Program-made: the position numbers and the translations under genes
Part shown: positions 43,501 through 55,500 of the stretch, piece by piece
How the letters are laid out: each line of letters opens with the position of its first letter
Position numbering within the stretch: the first letter of the stretch is position 1
Assembly (NCBI GenBank): GCA_037349105.1
Contig: JAYJMM010000081.1
Coordinates: 1,736,001-1,800,000, forward strand
Direction of reading: 5' to 3'
Source of the DNA: Limnomonas spitsbergensis
Lineage: Eukaryota > Chlorophyta > Chlorophyceae > Chlamydomonadales
Length of the DNA: 64,000 nucleotides
The notes under the pieces: generated by a model
The model's database searches: none
What the model was told of the DNA's origin: nothing
What the model saw: only the letters and a program-made list of their open reading frames with translations

Positions 43501-46500
43501 CCGGCAGCAGCCGTTCAAACAAATGGTTATAACCAGGAGCATGCTGAGTCAGGCAGGACGTGAGGCCTTAAGGCTGCATATGGTGGGCACTGGGCAGGGT
43601 GAAGTTCGTCAATCCTTGTTCAAAAGCCATGTATCAGGCAGGACAGGATGGGGATATGGTGCAGGGTAGGGCAGGGCAGGGCAAGTCGGGATTGGACAGG
43701 GCAGGTTGGGGCTTGTGGCGGCATTATGAGCCATGGCGGACCATGCCTATATGATGGATAGGACAAGGGATAGGGGGTGGGACAGGGAACGGAACAGAAG
43801 GGCAGAACCAGGAGGGGCAGAACAAGGAAGGACATAACCAGGAAGGACAGAACCAGGGAGGACAGAACCAGGAAGGGCAGAACCAGGAAGGGCAGAACCA
43901 GGAAGGGCAGAACCAGGAAGGGCAGAACCAGGAAGGACAGAACCAGGAAGGGCAGAACCAGGAAGGGCAGAACCAGGAAGGGCATAACCAGGAAGGACAG
44001 AACGAGGAAGGGTAGAACCAGGAAGGGTAGAACCAGGAGGGGCAGAACCAGGAAGGGCAGAACCAGGAAGGGCAGAACCAGGAGGGGCAGAACCAGGAAG
44101 GGCAGAACCAGGAAGGGCAGAACCAGGAAGGGCAGAACCAGGAAGGGCATAACCAGGTAGGACAGAACCAGGAAGGGCAGAACCAGGAAGGGCAGAACCA
44201 GGAAGGGCAGAACCAGGAAGGGTAGAACCAGGAGGGGCAGAATCAGGAAGGGCAGAACCAGGAAGGGCAGAACCAGGAAGGGTAGAACTAAGAGGGGCAG
44301 AACCAGGAAGGGCAGAACCAGGAAGGGCAGAACCAGGAAGGGCAGAACCAGGAAGGGCAGAACCAGGAAGGGCAGAACCAGGAAGGGCAGAACCAGGAAG
44401 GGCAGAACCAGGAAGGGCAGAACCAGGAAGGGCAGAACCAGGAAGGGCAGAACCAGGAAGGGCAGAACCAGGAAGGGCAGAACCAGGAAGGGCATAACCA
44501 TGAAGGGCATAACCAGGAAGGACAGAACCAGGAAGGGTAGAACCAGGAAGGGTAGAACCAGGAGGGGCAGAACCAGGGAGGGCAGAACCAGGGAGGACAG
44601 AACCAAGAAGGGCAGAACCAGGAAGGGCAGAACCAAGAAGGGCATAACCAAGAAGGGCATAACGAGGAAGGGCAGAACCAGGAAGGGCAGAACCAGGAGG
44701 GGCAGAACCATGAAGGACAGAACCAGGAAGGGCAGAACCAGGAAGGGCAGAACCAGGAAGGGCAGAACCAGGAAGGGCAGAACCAGGAAGGGCAGAACCA
44801 GGAAGGGCAGAACCAGGAAGGGCAGAACCAGGAAGGGCAGAACCAGGAAGGGCAGAACCAGGAAGGACAGAACCAGGAAGGGCAGAACCAGGAAGGGCAG
44901 AACCAGGAAGGGCAGAACCAGGAAGGGCAGAACCAGGAAGGGCAGAACCGGAAGGGCAGAACCAGGAAAGGTAGAACCAGGAAGGGTAGAACCAAGAGGG
45001 GCAGAACCAGGAAGGGCAGAACCAAGAAGGGCAGAACCAGGAAGGGCAGAACCAGGAAGGGCAGAACCATGAAGGGCAGAACCAGGAAGGGCAGAACCAG
45101 GAAGGGCAGAACCAGGAAGGGCAGAACCAGGAAGGGCAGAACCAGGAAGGGCAGAACCAGGAAGGGCAGAACCAGGAAGGGCAGAACCAGGAAGGGCAGA
45201 ACCAGGAAGGGCATAACCAGGAAGGGCAGAACCAGGAAGGGCATAACCAGGTAGGACAGAACCAGGAAGGGCAGAACCAGGAAGGGCAGAACCAGGAAGG
45301 GTAGAACCAGGAGGGGCAGAATCAGGAAGGGCAGAACCAGGAAGGGCAGAACCAGGAAGGGTAGAACTAAGAGGGGCAGAACCAGGAAGGGCAGAACCAG
45401 GAAGGGCAGAACCAGGAAGGGTAGAACCAGGAAGGGCAGAACCAGGAAGGGCAGAACCAGGAAGGGCAGAACCAGGAAGGGCAGAACCAGGAAGGGCAGA
45501 ACCAGGAAGGGCATAACCAGGAAGGGCAGAACCAGGAAGGGCAGAACCAGGAAGGGCAGAATTAGGAAGGGCAGAACCAGGAAGGGCAGAACCAGGAAGG
45601 GCAGAACCAGGAAGGGCATAACCAGGAAGGGCAGAACCAGGAAGGGCATAACCAGGTAGGACAGAACCAGGAAGGGCAGAACCAGGAAGGGCAGAACCAG
45701 GAAGGGCAGAACCAGGAAGGGTAGAACCAGGAGGGGCAGAATCAGGAAGGGCAGAACCAGGAAGGGCAGAACCAGGAAGGGTAGAACTAAGAGGGGCAGA
45801 ACCAGGAAGGGCAGAACCAGGAAGGGCAGAACCAGGAAGGGTAGAACCAGGAAGGGCAGAACCAGGAAGGGCAGAACCAGGAAGGGCAGAACCAGGAAGG
45901 ACAGAACCAGGAAGGGCAGAACCAGGAAGGGCATAACCAGGAAGGGCAGAACCAGGAATATCAGTCATGGAGGGGCTTGACTGAGACTGAGCTAAAAAAC
46001 GTTTTTCCAGCTTGGGGACGCGCTGCGCTGAGTCACTCTTTACATTTGTTTCAAGGAGAGTGACTCTGAGTTACCATTCAACTTTGTCTCCAGACTACTG
46101 TCCAAAACTGTTTTGGTATGCTGGGTGCCTAGGTGGTGTCAAATGCTGTATGTGTGTGCGGTTTTGAGTGCTGGCGATGGCCAAAAGACATGTCACTAAT
46201 AAACAGGCATTGGTTGGTTGGTTGTGTTAACTTTGTAACGAGAATATAAACTGAATTCCAAATCGCTGCCTGTATGTGTGCCTGTGTGCAGGCTATGGCC
46301 AAGGCCAAGGCTGAGTGGGAGGAGGAGCTTCAGAGGCAGCTGGCTGCGGCACGGGAACTGACGCGGAAGCATGTGGTGAGGCCAGATATTTTGTCCAGAT
46401 ATTTTGGGTTCAGACATTTTGAGTGGGAGCTTCAGAGTCAACTGGCTGCGGCACGGGAACTGACGCGGAAGCATGTGGTGAGTTCAGATATTTTGTGTCC

Positions 46501-49500
46501 AGATATTTTGAGTTCAGATATTTTGCTGATTACTTTTTGGTATCAGTTAAGTACCAAACAGGTAAATGTAAATTAAATGAATAATACCTGGTATGCGATT
46601 TAGGGTATATAGTGTTATCTACATCTTTTTGAAATGCTTGATGATTCTGAAGATGATTTTCAACATTTGAAATTGTGCCCCTGCCTGCTTTATCAGCTGT
46701 AGGAGAGCCCTCAAATCAGATGAACATCATCCACGTTTAGGGTTCAGCTGTTTGAAATGCTTGAATATTTTCCGAGGTACTGCAACATTTGACATTGTGA
46801 CCCATCCTGCTGATTCAGCTGGAGGAACTCTCCAGCCAAATGGATGACATCCACGTTTAGGGTTCAGCTGTTTGAAATGCTGGGATGTTTTTTAGTAATT
46901 AATATTTGAAATTGTGACCCATCCTGCTGATTCAGCTGAAGGAACTCTCCAGCCAGATGAACGACATCCACGTTTAGGGTTTAGCTGTTTGAAATGCTTG
47001 AATACTTTTTGAAGTGATTCCAACATTTGAAATCGTGGCCCTGCTGTCTCAGTTGGAGGAGCTGTCCAGCCAGACAAAGTCCATCCACGTTTAGTAAACC
47101 TGTTTGAAATGCTTGAATATTTACCAAGTTATTTTATTTTTGTCATCGTGCCCCTGCCTGCTGTCTCAGTTGGAGGAGCTCTCCAGCCAGATGAAGTCCA
47201 TCTCAGAGGACAAGGAGCGCTGGGTCCAGAAATGCATCCTCGCCGAACAGCAGATCAAGAAGCTGTCAGACGTAAGTGGCGACAGGGTTCAGGGCTTAAG
47301 GTTTCGACCAACGTCAGAGGATAGGGTTCAGGGTGACTGTTTGTATAGATTTAGTCGCGATGCTTCATTTGTGATGCCTGTGTGGACAAGCTGTTGCCAT
47401 GCTTCAGTGCAATGTGGCGCATCTCTAGTTTGACCCCTCCCCTCCTCCCCCCCTGCCCCTCTGCCCCCCTCCCCCCCTCCCCCCTTTGAGTCCCCTTACC
47501 CCCTACCCCCTGGTTGCTTGTATGTCTTTTTGTCACTGTGTGCACATTGTCTAGATGTTTTAACGTCATGTGGAGCATCTCTAGCTTGAGATTTTGACCC
47601 CCCCTCCCCCTGCCACCCTGCTCACATCCTTATTGCGTCTCTCTTAAACCCCAAAACCATAAACCATAAACCCTTCACCGTTCCTGTCGCTGTGTGTAGA
47701 CCATGGCCATGCTTAAACGCGACGTGTAACAGCTTCAGGTTGATTTTGTGACCCCCCCCTGCCCCCCCTGCTGGCTTCCTTGTTGCGTCTCTCTTAAACC
47801 ATTTGACCCTAAACCCTCAACCCTTCATCCTTCCTGTCACCGTGTGCAGACCGTGGCCATGCTTCAGCGCAACGTAGAGCAGCTTCAGGTTGACTTTGAG
47901 GCAGAGAGGGCCTCTAGCTCCAAGGCCATGGCCGACAAGGACTCACAATCACGGGCCTTGAAGGAGAAGATCAAAGATATGGAGGTGAGGAACAGGGGGG
48001 CAGCGATTAGCAAGGTTTGAGGCCGGAAAGAGGGGCTAGCTCCAAGGCCATGGCTGATAAGGACTCAAAATCAAGGGCCTTGAAGGAGAAGATTAACGAT
48101 ATGGAGGTGAGGAAGAGGGAGGCAGCATTTAGTAGGGCACAAGCTTTTTGGGGTGGATAGAGCCTCCAGCTCCAAGACCATGGCTGATAAGGACTGACAA
48201 TCAAGGGCACTCTAGAAGACAATCAAATGTATGGAGGTGAGGAAGAGGGGAGCATTAAGAAGCTAGGTTTTTGACGTGGATAGAGCGTCTCGCTCCGAGG
48301 CCGTGGCCGATAAGGACTCGAGGGCACCGAAAGGGAAGTTCAGAGGTATCGATATTAAGGAGGGGGGGCTGCAGCGTTTTGATGGAGACGGTTTCAAACA
48401 TGTGGAGGCCTAGTTTATGGTTTAGGGTTTCAAACATATGGAGGCCTAGTTTAGGGTTTGGAGTTTCAAACTTGTGGAGGTCGAGTTTAGGGTTTAGGGT
48501 TTCAAACATATGGAGGCCTAGTTTATGGTTTAGGGTTCAAACATATGGAGGCCTAGTTTAGGGTTAAGGGGTTCAAACATGTGGAGGCCTACTTTAGGGT
48601 TTAGGGTTTCAAATATATGGAGGCCTAGTGTAGGGTTTAGGGTTTCAAACATGTGGAGGCCTAGTTGAGGGTTTAGGGTTTCAAACATGTGGAAGCTTAG
48701 TTTGGGGTTAAGGGTTTCAAACATGTGGAGGCCTACTTTAGGGTTAAGGGTTTCAAACATATGGAGACCTAGATTAGGGTTTGGGGTTTCAAACATGTAG
48801 ATGCCTACTTTAGGGTTTAGGGTTTCAAACATATGGAGGCCTAGGTCTAGGGTTTAGGGTTTCAAACATGTGAAGGCCTAGTTTATGGTTTAGGGTTTCA
48901 AACATATGGAGGCCTAGTTTAGGGTTTTGGGTTTCAAACATGTGGATGCCTAGTTTATGGTTTAGGGTTTCAAACATGTATATGCCTAGTGTAGGGTTTG
49001 GAGTTTCAAACATATGGAGGCCTAGTTTAGGGTTTAGGGTTTCAAACATATGGAGGCCTAGTTTATGGTTTAGGGTTTCAAACATGTGGAGGCCTAGTTT
49101 AGGGTTTAGGGTTTCAAACATGTGGAGGCCTAGTTTAGGGTTAAGGGTTTCAAACATATGGAGGCCTTGTTTAGGGTTTTGGGTTTCAAACATGTGGATG
49201 CCTAGTTTAGGGTTTAGGGTTTCAAACATGTGGAGGCCTACTTTAAGGTTTAGGGTTTCAAACATGTGGAGGCCTAAGAGTGAGTTCCTGGGGACACCTA
49301 CGCCTGGTTGCGGCCGGCGCTTGCTGCCCTGCTCCTCCGCTCCCGCTTTCAATTCTCCTCAGGCACACTGGCAGCCGTGCTCCACTCCACCGCTCCACCG
49401 CCCCTCTCAGGCAAACTGGTAGCCATGCCCCGCTCCTCTGCTCCCACTCATCTGTTTTCCTCAGGCACATCATCAAGCTGTGCCCCGCTCCTCCACCCCC

Positions 49501-52500
49501 GCCTTCCCGCTGTCCTCACCCACGGCGCCGCTCCGCTCTCGCTTTTCCGTTTGCATCGCCCACAGCGCCGCACCTCATCAAGCTTTGCAGGCCCTGCCCT
49601 GAGAGTTACCAGAGGCTTGCTCCCAAATCATATACCCTCACACAATCTGCTCCCTGCACATGACAGGATGCACTCATGAAGGCACAGCGGTGCATCATCG
49701 ACGCATTGAATGCAAGGAGCAAGGACGAGACGTTAGCCGTGGTTGCCACCGCTGCGTCGCTGACTGTGCCTGGCGCCCACGCCTATGTGGCTCAGCTCAC
49801 CTCAAAGGTTGGTATGGATCAAGGGTTTGGGTTTGGGGTTTCCGAATCCTTTGCTGACTGTGCCTGGCGCCCACGCCTACGTGGCACAGCTCACCTCAAA
49901 GGTGGGTCTGGGTTAAGGGTTTGGGTTTGGGGTTTCCGAATCCTTTGCTGACTGTGCCTGGCGCCCACGCCTACGTGGCACAGCTCACCTCAAAGGTGGG
50001 TCTGGGTTAAGGGTTTGGGTTTGGGGTTTCCGAATCCTTTGCTGACTGTGCCTGGCGCCCACGCCTACGTGGCACAGCTCACCTCAAAGGTGGGTCTGGG
50101 TTTAGGGTTTGGGTTTGGGGTTTCCGAATCCTTTGCTGACTGTGCCTGGCGCCCACGCCTACGTGGCACAGCTCACCTCAAAGGTGGGTCTGGGTTAAGG
50201 GTTTGGGTTTGGGGTTTCCTAATCCTTTGCTGACTGTACCGGGCGTATGTGCCTATGTGGCCAAGCCGACATCAAGGGTGGGTTCAGGGTTCAGGTGTGG
50301 GGTCTCAACCCCCTAGCTGACTGTACCGGGTGCCCACGCCTATGTGGCACAGCTCACTTCAAACGTGGGCCTGGGTTAGGGGTTCGGGTGTGAAGTTATA
50401 ATCCCTTTGCTGTCTGTACTGGGCACCTGTGCCTATGTGGCACAGCTCACCTCAAAAGTGGGTCAAAGTTAAGGGTTCAGCTGTGGGGTCTAAACCCCTG
50501 AGGTGACTGTACCGGGTGCCCATGCCTGTGTGGCACAGCTCACTTCAAAGGTGAGTCTGGGTTCAGGGTAAATGGTTCGGGTGTAGGGTCATTATCCCTT
50601 TGTTGACTGTACCGGGTGCCCAGGCACATGTGGCCCAGCTCACTTTAAATCAGGGTCAAGGGTTCCGTTGGTGGGTTATTATCCCTTTGCTGACTGTACT
50701 GGGCGCCCGTGCTCATGTGGCACATGCCCTGCCTCTTGAACCCTGTCCCTGAACTCTGCCCCTGAACCCTGCACTTGAACCCTGCACTTGAACCCTGCCC
50801 CTGAACCCTGAACCCTGCCCCTGCTCCCCGCTTCCCGTGTAGGGTGTTGTTGATACTGCGGACGATGCTGCCCTGGTACGGGCCAGAGAGCTGCTGGCAG
50901 ATGACCCTGACGGCAACCTTACGGAGGCGCTGGCCAAACTGACTGCCAGCTTCACGAGCAGGTGGGGCAGGGGGCAGGTGGGGGGGCAGGGTGAAGGGGC
51001 AGAGTGAAGGGGCAGAGTGAAGGGGCAGGGTGAAGGGGCAGGGTGAAGGGGCAGAGTGAAGGGGCAGAGTGAAGGGGCAGAGTGAAGGGGCAGGGTGAAG
51101 GGGCAGAGTGAAGGGGCAGAGTGAAGGGGCAGGGTGAAGGGGCAGAGTGAAGGGGCAGAGTGAAGGGGCAGGGTGAAGGGGCAGGGTGAAGGGGCAGAGT
51201 GAAGGGGCAGGGTGAAGGGGCAGGGTGAAGGGGCAGAGTGAAGGGGCAGGGTGAAGGGGCAGGGTGAAGGGGCAGGGTGAAGGGGCAGAGTGAAGGGGCA
51301 GGGTGAAGGGGCAGAGTGAAGGGGCAGGGTGAAGGGGCAGGGTGAAGGGGCAGAGTGAAGGGGCAGGGTGAAGGGGCAGGGTGGAGGGGCAGAGTGAAGG
51401 GGCAGGGTGAAGGGGCAGGGTGAAGGGGCAGAGTGAAGGGGCAGAGTACCCCTGCAGGTGGGGGAGTGGAGGGACAGGAGGAGGGTGAGGGGGCAGCCTG
51501 CGGCATGCAGGTGCTGATACCCACAAGCAAAATTGCCGGTTGTGCCACTCCTCCTGCAGCCACAGGCCGTGATGTAGCCAAATGTGGCTAGTGCAGCAAA
51601 TGTAGCTAAATGTAGCTGAAATGTGCTGAACGTAGTCATGCTCTAGTCCACGCAAAGCCTGCTGCCTGTTGGCGCTGGTGCCCCTGACAAGGATACCAAG
51701 GAAGTGTAGCTGAATAGTAGCTGAACATATCAACTCCCCCTTGCTCCTGCCCCAGTAGCCCGCTGCCTGTTGGCGCTGGTGCCCCTGACAAGTGTACCAA
51801 GGAAGTGTTGCTTAAATGTAGCTGAATAGTAGCTTAACGTATCAACTCCTCTTTGCTCCTGCCCCTGCAGCCCGCTGTCTGTTGGTGCTGGTGCCCCTGA
51901 CAAGGGTACCAAGGAATTGTAGCTGAATTGTAGCTGAATTGTAGCTGAAAGTATCAACTCCTCCTTACTCCTGCCCCTGTAGCCCGCTGCCTGTTGGTGC
52001 TGGTGCCCCTGACAAGGGTACCAAGGAAGTGTAGCTGAACCAAGGAAGTGTAGCTGAAATGTTGCTGAAATGTTGCTGAGAAATAGCTGGATTGTAGCTG
52101 TAAGTATCGACTTCTCCTTGCTCCTGCCCCTGTAGCCCGCTGCCTGTTGGTGCTGGTGCCCATGACAAGGGTACCAAGGAAGTGTAGCTTTAATGTAGCT
52201 GAAATGTTGCTGAGGTGTAGCTGAATAGTAGCTGAACATATCAACTTCTCCTTGCTCATGCCCCTGTAGCCCGCTGCCTGTTGGTGCTGGTGCCCCCGAC
52301 AAGGACACCAAGGAGGCGCTGATGCTCAAGTACGTGTTTGCGTCTCCTGGACAGGTGGGAGGGAGAACTGAGTGGAAGGGGAGGGAGGAACGGGCAAGGG
52401 GGGGGGGGGGGGGAGTTGGGACAGTGAGTTGGACAGGTGCCAGGGAGGAGTGGATGGAGGGTGAGGGAGGGAGGGAGGGGGAGGGAGTTGGGACAGTGAG

Positions 52501-55500
52501 TTGGACAGGTGCCAGGGAGGAGTGGATGGAGGGTGAGGGAGGGAGGGAGGGGGAGGGAGTTGGGACAGTGAGTTGGACAGGTGCCAGGGAGGAGTGGATG
52601 GAGGGTGAGGGAGGGAGGGAGGGGGAGAGAGTTGGGACAGTGAGTTGGACAGGTGCCAGGGAGGAGTGGATGGAGGGTGAGGGAGTGAGGGAGGGGGAGG
52701 GAGGAACGGGCAAAGGGGGAGAGAGGGAGTTGGGACAGTGAGTTGGACAGGTGCCAGGGAGGAGTGGATGGAGGGCAAAGGGGGGGGGAGGGAGGAACGG
52801 GCAGAGGGGGGGGGGGAGGAACAGGCAGAGGGGGGGGGGGGGGGGGGAACGGGCAAAGGGGGGAGGGAGGAATGCTTGGAAGAGGAGGGAGGAGCAGGTA
52901 GGGGGGGAAGGAACGGGCAGAGGGGGGAGGGAGGAACGGGCAAAGGGGGGGGGGAGGGAGGAACGGGCAGAGGGGGGGGGGGGGGGGGAACGGGCAAAGG
53001 GGGGAGGGAGGAATGCTTGGAAGAGGAGGGAGGAGCAGGTAGGGGGGGAAGGAACGGGCAGAGGGGGGAGGGAGGAACGGGCAAAGGGGGGGGGGAGGGA
53101 GGAACGGGCAGAGGGGGGGGGGGGGGGAACGGGCAAAGGGGGGGGGGAGGAACGGGCAAAGGGGGGAGGGAGGAATGCTTGGAAGGGGAGGGAGGAGCAG
53201 GTAGGGGGGGAAGGAACGGGCAGAGGGGGGAGGGAGGAATGCTTGGAAGGGGAGGGAGGAACGGGTAGGAGGGGGAGGAACGGGCAGGGGGGGAGGGGGG
53301 GAGGAACGGGCAAAGGGGGGGGGGGGGGGGGGGGGGGGAGTTGGGACGGCGTGCTGACAGGTGCCAGGGAGGAGCATATGGAGTGTGAAGGAAGGAGGGA
53401 GGGGGGAGGAAGGAGGGAGGGGGGAAGGAAGGAGGGAGGGGGAAGGAAGGAGGGAGTGGGAAGGAAGGAGGCAGTGGGAAGGAAGGAGGGAGTGGGAAGG
53501 AAGGAGGGAGTGGGAAGGAAGGAGGGAGTGGGAAGGAAGGAGGGAGGGGGAAGGAAGGAGGGAGGGGGAAGGAAGGAGGGAGGGGGAAGGAAGGAGGGAG
53601 GGGGAAGGAAGGAGGGAGGGGGAAGGAAGGAGGGAGGGGGAAGGAAGGAGGGAGGGGGAAGGAAGGAGGGAGGAATGGGGAGGGTGTGAGAGAGAGCAAT
53701 GGGTAGAGGGCAGATGCTGGGAGATGGGGGAACATGAATGGCCATTGGTAGACGCTGGAAGATTGGGAGGGGTGGGATGTGACGCAGGCAACTTAGGCAG
53801 TTGTTTTTCCAGCTACGAGGCCACCATCAGCAGGCCGCCCTGCGGCCGTCAGAGACCTGATTGGGACCAAACCTGGACTGGTATACGGGTGGCCCCAGCA
53901 GCTTGGCTGGCCACACCTAGGGCCTCTGGCAGGAAGCCAGCTTATAGCTGATATTTAGCTGAGTCCCGGGGGGGAGGGGACTGACAAGTTATTCGGTTGC
54001 AATCACAAAAGCAGCAGTCATGTTTGCTGTCTCGTCTGCAGCAGCGAGGGCTTGCACTCTTGTGGTGTGCTGAAATGGAGGGCTGTGGTGTGCTGAAATG
54101 GAGGGCTGTGCAGGGCAGCTGGCGTCGAGGAGCATAGTGATATTTAAAGTCCTTGCCAGATCTGGAGATCTACAGCCATTGAATCTGGCGAGGTCTTGGG
54201 TTCTGGAGATCTACAGCCAAGGCCTCTGGCAAGGTATCAGATATGTCCAGATCTGGAGATCTACCGCCATGGCCTCTGGCATGGTCTTTGATCTGTGGTA
54301 TGGAGATGCCAGCGGCATCTCGTCACATAAATATTATTTGCATCTTCGCCCCTCCTCCCCCACAAACCCTAAACCCTAAACCCTGAACCCTAAACCAAAC
54401 ACAACGCAGGATTTCATGATTGGCAAAAAGCTGCCGTACGGCACCGGGGCTTGCTGGGGCCCCGTCAGCGAAGCAGCTGCCTACGCGGCGGTGGCCAAGC
54501 CGCCCGGCGCAGCGAGCGCTGGCAAGGCCGCATTCATCTCATCGCACGCGTTCCTTGTGGTCGATGTATCTGAGCACGAATCGGTGCACTTCTTCCAGGT
54601 GCGGCCTGGTCAGGGTTACCCGGTCTGCAGACCCCTTCTGGGGGGGCTTCGCCCCCCCCAAAGTGTGGGCAAGCCCTTCCCCCCTCCCCCTTGGGGGGAA
54701 ACTGGGGGGGCAAGCCCCCTCCAAGATGCGGTGCACTTCTTCCAGGTGCGTCCCGCTCAGGGTTACCTGGTACGGAAATACGGTACGGTCAAATGGTACG
54801 CGGTACGGATGGTACAACCGTATTGGTTTGCTTTTCTCCCGCGCTGATGGCGCCAATTTTCCGCCGTAATCTTGTGCGCGCGCAAGCACGCGCCCCGTTG
54901 CTGGTGCGGCTCCTGGCGCCCGCCCGCCGTAGACTGAAACCAGTCAACTAAACCCTAAACCCTAAACCACCGATAGGGCGGTGGGCTGCCGCATACCTTA
55001 TAGAGTGGTGGCGGGATCCCCTTGGTACAGTTGACGGGCGCACTGGTTACCACTTTGTTACCTAGTACGGGGTAACGGGGGTATCACAGCCTGTGGCTGC
55101 AGGGGCCTCGTGCAGGGAGTCTACAGCTGGACAAGGCTTGGTCAGTTGGTCCCCTATTGGTCAGTTGGCCCCCTATTGGCCTGTTGGCCCCTATTGGCAC
55201 AGGTGGGGACTGACCAGCGTTACTGGTGGTCCACGTCTGTAAATATCATTTAAGATATGTCATTTATAGGGGGATATGCTATTTATAGGGGGATATGTTA
55301 TTTATAGGGGGATATGTTAATTATAGGGGGATATGTCAATTATAGGGGGATATGTTATTTATAGGGGGATATTTTATTTATAGGGGGATATGTTATTTAT
55401 AGGGGGATATGTTATTTATAGGGGGATATGTTATTTATAGGGGGATATGTTATTTATAGGGGGATATGTTATTTATAGCGGGATATGTTATTTATAGGGG

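Noticed and set aside
43620..45968. 782-codon minus-strand frame (LVLPF and GSALPG repeats)
   Set aside because: It is a 15-bp satellite translated in a convenient frame, it changes character when the phase slips, and it lies inside a well-supported intron of the plus-strand gene.
48375..49275. Chromosome end or telomere junction because of TTTAGGG
   Set aside because: The motif is embedded in 37-bp units, and exons of the same gene continue in phase on both sides.
50645..53745. Long minus-strand frames rich in Pro/Ser and Pro/Leu
   Set aside because: They come from the 13-bp, 18-bp and G-rich arrays; no splice borders or non-repetitive coding sequence support them.
53813..53950. Extra exon YEATISRPP after TTTTTCCAG
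   Set aside because: Its open frame needs a phase that exon 12 does not supply, and exons 12 and 13 already join in phase.
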